A stretch of DNA of 64,000 nucleotides from Xestospongia bergquistia (Eukaryota; Porifera; Demospongiae; Haplosclerida; Petrosiidae): the NCBI GenBank assembly GCA_963965975.1, contig OZ014415.1, forward strand, positions 3,601,001 through 3,665,000, in the 5' to 3' direction. Under the pieces are notes generated by a model, which searched no databases, was not told the DNA's origin, and worked only from the letters and a program-made list of their open reading frames with translations. Positions 55,326-64,000 of the stretch are shown piece by piece. Numbering within the stretch: position 1 is the first letter of the stretch; every line of letters starts with the position of its first letter. The position numbers were made by a program, and so were the translations under genes.

Positions 55326-55890
55326 GTGAGTAACTTATTATGTACACAATGTAGATACCATTTGATATGTTTTAAACAACATGTATACATTCATTTATAT
55401 AGATTACTAAGGGGTGTGGTTAAACGTGTACCTTATGTTGCATAATATAGTAAGACTATATTTAAAGTGTTAGTGTATGTGCTGACTATAGATTTAATTT
55501 TTATATGATAACAATTACAATAGCTGCACATATAATTATAAACATACATTATGAGATGTTTACAGAGATAACATCAACTATTGACCAAAAATTTCAAACC
55601 TAGTAATGTGATATTAATATTTCCTTTACCAGTCTACATCAAACTTGTAGTACTACTAACATTTGTGACTACATGTGTAGTATTATTTATATGTTTTACA
55701 TGTACATCATGTAAGTATAGGGTTACATGTAGTATATAATACGTGCATGTAATGATATATAACAGGTGACCTTGTTACGTACTTCATAGTATAGTCTTAT
55801 TACTATCATATATCTTATATTAGTAGTACTAAAATGTATACTGACATTATTGCTGTTGTATTCCTTTATATAATTCTCAATGATGATCAG

Positions 55891-57236
55891 TGAACAGTAG
55901 GATTTGTACTAGACTGTAATGACCTGGCCTCAACTAATAACTATCAGCAAAAAATATTAAAACGACTCACTGAAGCAAGGAGAAAAAGGATGGAACAAGA
56001 GGAGAAAGAGCTACATCTTGTTCAGTCTCTAAAAGATGAGCTACAAGAGACTAAATATCGACATCAACACCTTCTTCAACAAAGAAAACAGGCTCAACAA
56101 AAGCAGATACAAGAGTTAAAACATCTATTACAAGAGTATCAAGAAGAGGTACAGAGACAAAAGATTGATATCAACACCTGGTCCAACAAACAGAGGAGAC
56201 TCAAGAAAAGCAGATACGAGAGTTAGAACATCAGTTACAAGAGTATCAAGTTGAAGTACAAGAGATAAAAGATACTAGAGATCAATATCAAAAAAGTAAT
56301 CTGTCTTCTACAACGACTTCAAAAAACAGAGCAAGCTCAACAAGATATTCAACAACAACTACAACAGTCTCAACTAATAGTTCATACTCAAGACCAACAA
56401 CTACAATTGTGTCAAGAAGCTATTCTTATGCAGAATCAACAGATACAGCAGCTTCATTCTCAGCATGAGCAACCTCATTGGATAGTGAATAAAGAGGAGG
56501 TGACCCTGACACAAGAAGTTCTTGGAGGTGGAGCATATGGCGAGGTTAAAGTGGCTGTCTTCCGAGGTCTAAGAGTAGCTGCCAAGTCTCTCCATCGTAT
56601 CATCATCTCAGACTATAACCAAGATGTTTTCTATAGAGAAATGGACATTGCTTCTAAAGACGTCATCCTAATCTTGTCCAATTTATTGGAGCTACCACAG
56701 TGGGTACACCCATTATTCTTACAGAAATCATGACCACAAGTCTTTACAGTGAGTTCCAGAAGAAGGCCTTGACACAATATCAAATACTTGGTGTAAGTTG
56801 TAATGTAGCTTTGGCACTTAATTACCTCCATTTATGGAAACCAGACCCTATTATCCATCAAGACATTAGCAGCTCTAATATCCTAACCATCAGTAGGTGA
56901 TAGCTTTAAGTAGCAGATTATGGAGCAGCTAACCTTCAACAGTGAGCAATAACATTTATGCCAGGAAACCCAGCCTATGCTTTTCCTGAGTCAAAGTCAC
57001 ATGATCCTAAGAGTCAAACTCCAGCAATGGATGTCTACAGTTACTCTGTACTCCTAATGGAGATGATCCTTCATTGTCTACCTGCTATGACAGTTGCTGA
57101 GAGAAAACAACAAGCTAGTCATGTGTCATGGCCTCCAATGTCCTCTCTTATTCAGAGGTGTCTTAAACAAAGTTGTTATGATTGTCCAACTATGGCCCAC
57201 ATTTTAGAGGAACTCGAGCGACTAAAAGTTCTGTAA
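55891..57236 (+). pseudogene. coiled-coil and protein-kinase part of the receptor gene
   Basis: From about 55950 to 56470 the sequence is rich in Glu, Gln, Lys and Leu heptads (EEKELHLVQSLKDELQETK; QIQELKHLLQEYQEEVQR), a long coiled coil likely to dimerise. The kinase domain follows: VLGGGAYGEVKVAVFRGLRV (glycine loop), AAKSL (Lys), HPNLVQFIGATT, IIHQDISSSNIL (catalytic loop, with Gln for the Arg of HRD), YGAANLQQ (DFG replaced by DYG), GNPAYAFPES and MDVYSYSVLLMEM, LIQRCLKQS. It resembles TKL/tyrosine-kinase-like families common in sponges. HQD and DYG could mean altered or lost catalysis even without the breaks. Confidence 0.75.
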
Positions 57237-58769
57237 GGCACTTTATATAATTTCAACAAACATATTGCGTTTTATGTTTATATATTTTGTAATGAGCAAT
57301 TTTCTTTCTCAAACTTTTTATTTTCTTCTATTTATTCATGTACATAGTATGTTAACAATATATTGTTGTGATATTAGTTTTTTAATAAATGTTGTTGTTT
57401 ATTTTTTGATTTGACATAATACTTCTCCATTAATTTACAACATGTGTTAACATTTATATATATATACTTTTTATTTGTTTTTTGATTTGTTATGTTAATT
57501 CCCCCTACACTTACAGTACATGCTACAATTGTTACACTTATATCTTTAGTTATTAGTTTATTGTTATATTTTTAGTTATTATTATACTTCTTTCGTTATG
57601 TTATATTTAACAAGTTTGTGTCCACTTTTATGTTATGATTTACTTTAAATGTTAGCTTTTACTACTAATTTTATAAAATTTGCTTATTTTAAAAGATAGT
57701 TTTGCTTGTAGTAGAAGAGTAGAAATAATTGTTAAGTTTATGCCAAGATATTTAATGAGACTTTTAAACAATTGTTGAATTGCTATTGTCTTTGTACAAT
57801 ATCACTGTACTTTGAGATAAAGACATGTAATATGTATATCTTAAACCTGTCAAATCCTTTTCAAACAATAATGTATCAAAACAATTTACTACTAAACTAA
57901 AGTTACAAACTTGGATACAATAAAACAATTGAAGCCGTTTAAACTAGGACCATATACTGGAGATAATATACAAGTACTAGAGTAAATAATATATCATATA
58001 TGACTTATGCACTATGATCAAACAAGTCTAATTATGACTAATGTTGACTCGTTGATAAAAGAACTCTGAATGGGTAAATTTAGTTAAGGTAGCACATAAT
58101 TTTTACATCTTTCATGCTCTTTGTCATGTCTGTGATCTTTTCTTTCTTTCTTTTAATATATACGTTCATCAGGAAGACGCAGTGGGCACTAAACATATCT
58201 TATGAAAGGGCATCTCTAAATGCCTCTTTGTGAAGAGCAAAGCCATTCTCAATGATTGGCAATGTTGTTAGCCAACTAGAACTTCTTTCCTTTCGCAATG
58301 TCTACAGCACACAGTAAATCAGTTGATAGTTGAGAATATATAACAGAAGCTCTTGTTGCTATTTTTGTTGTTTGTTGTCAGTTTTAATTTTGTTTTTAAG
58401 CTCATAATTATATAGTTGAGTTAGTGTAATTATTGGATTGTAGGAGGATGAATCTAACTAAAGGTCCAATAATGACTTGAGAGGTAGTAAACTTAGGATA
58501 GACTAATAGGTTGGGTCAATTATGCCAAGGCCACCAAGATGAACAGGTAAAGAGAGCAAGTCCTTCTCTTAATCATTTATTTCATTTCTTCTGTAGGGGA
58601 GGTATAAAAAAATGTTGGATGGCTTGCTCAAGTGGTCTTAGTAAATTGTTAGTTTCAGGAACTTTTATGATGACATACATCTCCTTTCCTATTAATGCAT
58701 GTGTAAAAAAGCATAAGCTGCATGTGGCTGGCTTATGGCAAATTTAAGTAAGTGATGGACTTCTCTCAC
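57237..58769. other. AT-rich intergenic DNA
   Basis: Very T-rich from 57240 to 57720. No gene seen. Confidence 0.5.
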
Positions 58770-60290
58770 CTATTCACTTGCTTTTGACTGCATATAATGT
58801 TCAGTGAATGACCTTGATCCAAGGGAAGCACCAATGTAACTTCTACCTTCTTTTGAGATTTGAATTCCTTCTTTTTCAAACTTTGTTTTTGTAACAATAA
58901 GCCAAGTTTTTGGATAATTGGCATACATTGACCAAAGAACATTTACCCACCAACATTGATACAGCTCTTGCATCATCAGCAAACAAATATGCTGAACTGT
59001 TTGTTACAATTTTCTAATTAAGAGTATGATACCAATGGTGTAAATAGCCATGGCTAATGGATCATCTTGAGTGGTAACATCTTTGGATAAGATTGTCTCC
59101 CCAATAAATTTAAAGCTATTTTCATGATATGTGTTAACAATAACCTTTGCAAAAGGTGGGCAGCTGAGTGTGATTTTTATAGGAGCAAATTGACAATTAA
59201 AGTTGTTAAAGGTGTTAGTAACATCAACAAGTATAGCAGCTTCAGTTTCAAGATCATAAGCACATTGAATGAGCTGCGGCTTCACAAGCTGCTTGCTGAC
59301 CAGCACATAATTGCAAATCTCCTGCAGCTTCTTGTATGTCTGTTCAAATGATGGTAAGAATAGCTTTCCTATTATTCGACGAATAACTTCCCAATTAGAA
59401 TGGCATTTGTCCAGTGCAATTAATCTGCTGGCTATAATGCAGTCAAACATTTAGGATTGACATATGTGGTACATATATATCAACCAAGAGTGCCCAGTGC
59501 ATCATATAGATCTGATAATGCTTTGTGAAAAGAGGTGACCAAGCGACTCCACCCATGAGCATCAATTCCTGAGGGACCTGCTGCACCATCTGTTTTCAGT
59601 GCTATATCATGGATCAGATTACCAGTCAACTGGGCAAACATTATTGAATGTGGTTCTTCAATGGGAAATTCAGGTACAATGAATGAGGCAGGAGACAACG
59701 GTTGACTATAGATGTTTTTGGAGTAATTCATCCCTTATCGTCTTATTTGAATTAATCATCTGATTCAATAGGAGGGAACCACCTCCAGATTCATTAGATA
59801 ATAGATGCATCACACCTTTCACTTTCCCTTCCTTTATCATCTTGGCAAAGGTAATGCATTTTAGTTCTTTTTAGGTTTCATAGATCTAAATGAACGTTTG
59901 ACAATTTGCTTTTGCATGGTGCGACCTTCTTGTAAGAGGGCATAGATATCCCCCTCATTCCATGTCACAAGTCATCTCTCCAGACATGTCACATAATCTT
60001 TAATCTTTGATGAGGCAAAAGGTTTTTGGAATATAAGGCTGGTATTGTCATTACACCAATCAATGCAATACTTTCCATTGCTGATCTATCAACATAACAT
60101 CTAAGTAGATGTAAAAGCTTTACCAGCCCTGCCAGAGGTGACTTTAAAATAATTCGTCTCTAGTGGAAAAATTCATTATAAGCATTATTAACAACCTTCC
60201 AAAAACTTTTCACCATCTATGTTACCCCAAGTAAAGTTTGGAGAGAGAAGGTCAGGATAATCTGGGAGATATATATAAGTGATTCATATA
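58770..60290 (-). mobile_element. LINE-like reverse transcriptase element, degraded
   Basis: The minus strand carries, in order: a region with TWGNIDGEKFWKVVNNAYNE (about 60240-60180), MESIALIGVMTIPALY (about 60080), LVTWNEGDIYALLQEGRTMQ (about 59980-59920), IKEGKVKGVMHLLSNESGGG (about 59840-59770), DGAAGPSGIDAHGWSRL (59600-59540), then AAILVDVTNTFNNFNCQ (palm motif A, about 59240-59190), TTQDDPLAMAIYTIG (normally TQGDPLAM, about 59070-59030) and a trailing TWLIVTKTKFEKEG and YIGASLGSRSF region (58900-58800). This series belongs to a reverse-transcriptase family widespread in cnidarians and sponges whose class I cannot name with certainty. Motifs fit non-LTR polymerases. Several frame changes are present, and no ends or tail were found. 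Confidence 0.6.
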
Positions 60291-60305
60291 TAAGATAATG
60301 GGACT

Positions 60306-63300
60306 CAGGCCCGTAGCCAGGATTTTCTTATAGGGGGGGCTTGTTTGTAAAAAAATTAAACCACACCCTTAATCAGTGACTATCCATATCCACACCCATG
60401 ACTTGACTTTGTCATATTAAAGAAAGAGATTCATACCATGCAGAGTTAAAATATGTATAATACTAACTGTTAATAATGCTCTCAAGTTGTAAGCGACGTG
60501 GATGCCTCCTAGCAAACTCATCTATAACCTGGTCAATGTCAATGTCTATATCGCGATGAACATGAACAAGAGACAAAGAAGACAATCGGTTGTTTCCCAT
60601 CGTTGATCTAAGTGAACTCTTAATTCGTTTGAGGGCACTAAATGATCGTTCAGCCGTACATGATGTAACTGCCAATGAACACAAGATGAGCAGTAAGGTC
60701 TTTATGTTTGGAAACATCTGTAAACTTGTGGGAGTGTGTGATGCAAAGATGATGGAAGAGAAGCAGCTCCATGTTCTGTTGCCTGGTCTCGCCATTTAAT
60801 ATACCAGCTGAGTCCCTCACTTTTCAGGCTTGAGACGTATGGAAGATCAGATGAGTACATGTTTCCTAGCTCACCAAGTTTGGAAAGAACAATTTCCAAA
60901 TTCATTGAAACCATTATTGACGGAATGAGACAAAATCCTTGGAGAGTTGTTCTTTGAGAGTCATCAAACCTTGTCTTGAGCTCTTGTAAAAGATGGTCTA
61001 ACATTGGAATTGAGATAGTTCTGAGAAAGTACTGAGATGGTGATGATGCAGGGGTATTTGATCTGTTTTGTTGTCGGCCACTAAGTCTAGGCATTGATGG
61101 AATAATAGCCACTTTGGAACACATTGCTTCAATTTCATCAAACCATTTTCTGTGGTGATCGTCAACTTTCTCTCTGACTTCCTTCAGAGTTGAAATGAGA
61201 TGGTTTACTTCAGTTGAAGCTTGGAGGATATCTTTAGCTTCAGCTTGTAAACTGCGAGTTAGCCCAAGGAGAAACATCATCAATTTTGAAGCAATAACAA
61301 GAGAGGAAATGAACTCAGTTGTTGTGATTGCTGATTTGAGAGTGACAGCATCAGTGATTGAATCCTGAGACCATTCAGCTCGTCCTTCTGAACAAATTAT
61401 TTGGAAGCATTCAACAATAGACTCATGTAGTGTGTGAAAACGATCCAAAGCATCAATACGCTCAATCCATCTTGTTCTACAAAGATCTTTGAGTTTAGAT
61501 ACACTTGATGTTGGCTGAATACTATCTATTGCTTCGTCTAATTTCTTTTGACGTTTTGGATGAGCCCAAAAAAATGTAGAAACTCTGTTTACAATGGAGA
61601 TCATGTTCTGAACACATGTTTCACTAAATGAATGTGTTACAGCAAGATTCAGTCGGTGAGATGCACAGTGGGTATACAGAGCAAGAGGATATTTTGACGT
61701 GATAATTGCAGCAGCTCCTTTGATTATCCCTGACATACTCGCTGCACCATCATATGTCTGGCCACACAACTTTGACAAATCCAAACATTGTTTCTTCAAA
61801 AATTCAAGCATTTTGTCTGCCAGAGCTTTTCCAGTTATACCAGTATCACATTCCACAAAGTCTAGTAGATCTTCTCGAATTTGATTGTTATCAGGATCAA
61901 CATGTCTCAATACTATAGCAAGCTGTTCTTTGTTAGAACAATCTGTGACTTCATCAGCTATTAAAGAGAAAAATTGAGCTGTGCGTACTTTGCTAATTAG
62001 GATCTGTCTAATGTGATCACCAACAATATTGATGATGTCATTTTGAATTGTTAGTGATGTGTACGTGGCATTTCTTGAGGTGGTAGCAAAGTGGTCTTGG
62101 AGTATTGTGTCTCCAGCTGAAATTCGAAATTTGATCAAGGCCCAGAAATTTCCATGATTTTTTGAGGTCGTCTCTTCAACATCTGAGTAGCTCTCAAAAC
62201 TTCCACGAAGGGCAATGTTTTGTCGACCACAAAAGATTATTGTTTCAACAATAGACCGGAGTTTTTGTCTGTTTCGTTCTACCAACTTTCGTGTGGCATC
62301 AGAGATTTGGACTGAAATTGATTGTGTCTGACCACTCATAGATTTCACAAAATTATCCATCACAATTATGGCATCCCTATGGTATTTCTTGTCACTGTGC
62401 TTGTTGAATGTTTCGATCGCATGTTTAAAATCTGTCATTGGACTTTTGACAAGTATTCCAGGATCAGCACGCGAGCTAGTATTCTTGGCGAACATAACAC
62501 ATGGGAGACAGTAACCACCATTCTTTTTCTCACTGTATTTCAGCCATGGATATTTCTGGAGCCAAGTGTATTGAAATGAACGGTGTTTTGCTCCTTTAGG
62601 AAAGGTGTAATTTTGGTCGAAAGAAGGATTGGTATGAATGAACTGATATTTATCTGCTTCTGAAACATCACGTCTTAGAGAGAAATCACAAATATCAACA
62701 AGTGCAAGAACTCGAGCCTGCTTTCTTGGTGGTTCAGCTTCAGGAACTCGAGCTTGTTTATATTGTTGTTCTTCCGACTCTTGAACTTCACTATGAAAAT
62801 TTAAATATTGATTCTTGTATTAATTATTTCTGTTTGACTAATTATTCATTATTGTTGTACAATGCTATGCTGTTATTAAGTTGTAGAAACACATTGCTCT
62901 TTAGTTAATTTACCTTGTTGATGAAGCAGTTTGAGTACTAGTTGATGGAATGTCCTGTGGTCGGGTACTAAAGTAATCTAGTAAATCTCTTGACATAGTA
63001 TACTGTTACACCTGTACTTAGTTTCTATGCTGCTGGATAGCTGAGTGGACAGCTGCTAAATTAAAATTCTATATGATATATAGTTACAAAATAAGAAAAA
63101 AGTATTGCATCATAGGAACAAGCTGATCCATTGAGTCTTATTCAGTGGTTTGTAGGTGCTAATGGTGAGTTATGTTTGTGGTTTGTGCATGTAGCTGTAG
63201 CTAAGAAGCCTAACAGTGCATCAGCTCCACCTATTGATCAATTAAGTGTGGGTGTATTTTGGCCAAAGGGGGGGCTCAAGCCCCAAATGCCACCCCCCTG

Positions 63301-63312
63301 GCTACGGGCCTG
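60306..63312 (-). mobile_element. hAT DNA transposon, 3.0 kb
   Basis: Terminal inverted repeats of 16 bases (60306-60321 CAGGCCCGTAGCCAGG and 63297-63312, perfect) with G-rich stretches just inside. GGACT flanks both ends (60301-60305 and 63313-63317); most hAT elements give 8 bp, so the duplication is either shortened or the outer bases have drifted. One spliced transposase gene fills the interior. The reverse-transcriptase element on the left may be the insertion target. Confidence 0.85.
60463..62996 (-). pseudogene. hAT transposase (TTF zinc finger, DUF4371, hAT dimerisation), two exons, one frameshift
   Basis: Exon 1 (62996-62914) starts MSRDLLDYFSTRPQDIPS and ends AG|GTAAAT. Exon 2 begins at 62790 after TTTTCATAG (SEVQESEEQQY), so the intron is 123 bases. 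Exon 2 holds a TTF-type zinc finger (FQYTWLQKYPWLKYSEKKNG, then YCLPCVMFAK), a DUF4371 region (FFSLIADEVTDCSNKEQLAI; CGQTYDGAASMSG; THCASHRLNLAV; LCRTRWIERIDA) and, at the C-terminus, the hAT dimerisation block (PNIKTLLLILCSLAVTSCTA, then ERSFSALKRIKSSLR). The first Asp of the catalytic triad is in IADEVTD. A one-base shift near 60710-60750 separates the dimerisation block from the rest; otherwise the frame is open for about 700 codons. The element is therefore young or recently active. Confidence 0.85.
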
Positions 63313-63317
63313 GGACT

Positions 63318-64000
63318 AGTGGAAAAACTAGCTGACATTTGCAAGACCATTTCTAATGAAGATGATGCAGTCAAAGCGGAGAGAGTATAGTTACCATTTA
63401 CTTTGGCATGACAATTGATGATAGAATAGTTTAGCTTCTATCCATCACAATTTGATCATGAGAACTCAGTATGCTAGTTTTCATTATGACCTTTACGAGC
63501 GCGAAGTGGCAGACATTCAACAAACTTCACCCTTGATTTCTTGTAGGAATACGTTTTTGCAACGTCCTTGAACATTACTATGTCAGCAAACAGCCATGTT
63601 GCAAACTTGAAGAATCAAAAACTGAAGTTATCGAACTGGCCACGCGTAAACGATGAAGTTTCGCCTCTTATCGTCTACTTCTAACTTTAGTGCCACTAAA
63701 CTCTATACTTAGTACACGCTCACATATGTAAGTTTATGCAAAAACATCACTGTTTAGTTGCCTCCTACTAATAACAATAAGATACTACTGAAACTATTAT
63801 TAATCTCTGAGCTTCAATACGACTGAAATATAGTCATAAAGGTTTGTGTGTTACTGGCATGCAAATACTAGAGGCCTTATATTAACGCTATTGTTCTATT
63901 CTCTAGTCAAATATTAATGACTACGACTAGCAAACGAAAAGTAGTTCTATTACTAGTAGCATTGCTAAAGATTTGTGTTTCAAACTCCTAAATCTATAAT
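63318..64000. other. no gene seen
   Basis: Flank of the hAT element. A short GC-richer stretch with CGCGCGTAA-like words lies near 63500-63670. No open frame of note; the window ends here. Confidence 0.5.

Larger units (their letters stand above)
52677..57236 (+). pseudogene. kelch-repeat / membrane / coiled-coil / protein kinase receptor gene, broken
   Basis: Exons joined by GT...AG: 52677-52689 (MATS), 52821-53354 and 54259-54419 (kelch repeats), about 54499-54680 and 55169-55325 (further kelch blades, LPDSVIERYLHSLS), 55633-55710 (membrane helix KLVVLLTFVTTCVVLFICF) and 55891-57236 (coiled coil, then kinase). The order suggests a single-pass receptor with a kelch propeller on one side and a kinase on the other. 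There is no obvious signal peptide, so the topology is inferred. Stops or shifts: TAG at 53078-53080, a shift in the exon at about 54560-54590, a TGA formed at the junction after 55710, three frame changes between 56180 and 56690, and stops near 56898 and 56943. The copy looks inactive, but the architecture is clear. Ligand and substrate are unknown. Confidence 0.8.

Overview
The window looks like nuclear DNA of a marine sponge, probably an Amphimedon-like demosponge. It is AT-rich, with short GT...AG introns, and it carries animal families: sacsin with a J domain and HEPN domain, a BPI/LBP lipid-binding protein, a Kunitz domain next to Cys-rich repeats, a kelch plus kinase receptor and a ZnT-type zinc transporter. 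It also has a dense load of DNA transposons (Helitron, hAT, a MULE-like foldback), tRNA-derived SINE-like heads and retroelement fossils. The species call is inference from family recall; no search was run.

Layout. 0.1-3.4 kb: a small acidic P2RX7_C-like reading frame, a transposase-domain fragment, an 0.8 kb foldback element with a perfect central hairpin, and possible 3' exons of an unidentified gene. 6.6-20.1 kb (minus): a three-exon, about 4,365-codon sacsin-like gene with four in-frame stops and one frameshift. 21.4-22.9 kb (plus): a broken M20 metallopeptidase. 23.1-24.6 kb (minus): an intact single-exon BPI/LBP-like secreted protein. 26.0-28.0 kb (minus): membrane-protein-like frames and two spliced exons of a ZnT7-like transporter. 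28.3-39.0 kb: a Helitron with zinc motif, DUF6570-like, OTU, Rep, PIF1 helicase and endonuclease regions, followed by an intact RPA-like OB-fold gene. Repeats surround this block, including a hairpin repeat present once on each side. 41.2-41.8 kb: a MULE-like foldback with 9-bp target duplication. 42.0-44.6 kb (minus): a multi-exon threonine dehydratase-like gene with damage. 44.9-47.9 kb: an old Ty1/Copia fossil. 48.1-49.2 kb (plus): Kunitz/Cys-rich secreted gene exons. 50.4-51.6 kb: an integrase fossil. 52.7-57.2 kb (plus): a kelch / membrane segment / coiled coil / kinase receptor gene, broken several times. 58.8-60.3 kb (minus): a LINE-like reverse transcriptase fossil, with a 3.0 kb hAT transposon (60.3-63.3 kb) inserted beside or inside it.

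How the parts relate. This is not an operon-like system. Several host genes fit innate sensing or stress roles (BPI/LBP, Kunitz inhibitor, receptor kinase, sacsin co-chaperone), but most are disrupted. Sacsin, M20, threonine dehydratase and the kelch-kinase all carry stops or frameshifts, while the BPI-like gene and the RPA-like gene are clean. Either this locus is a decaying segment or haplotype, or the assembly has local errors; raw reads or transcripts would decide. The most distinctive objects are the kelch-membrane-coiled-coil-kinase architecture, the OTU- and endonuclease-bearing Helitron with an adjacent RPA gene, and the clustering of three of the five sacsin defects in about 0.5 kb (four in 1.2 kb).
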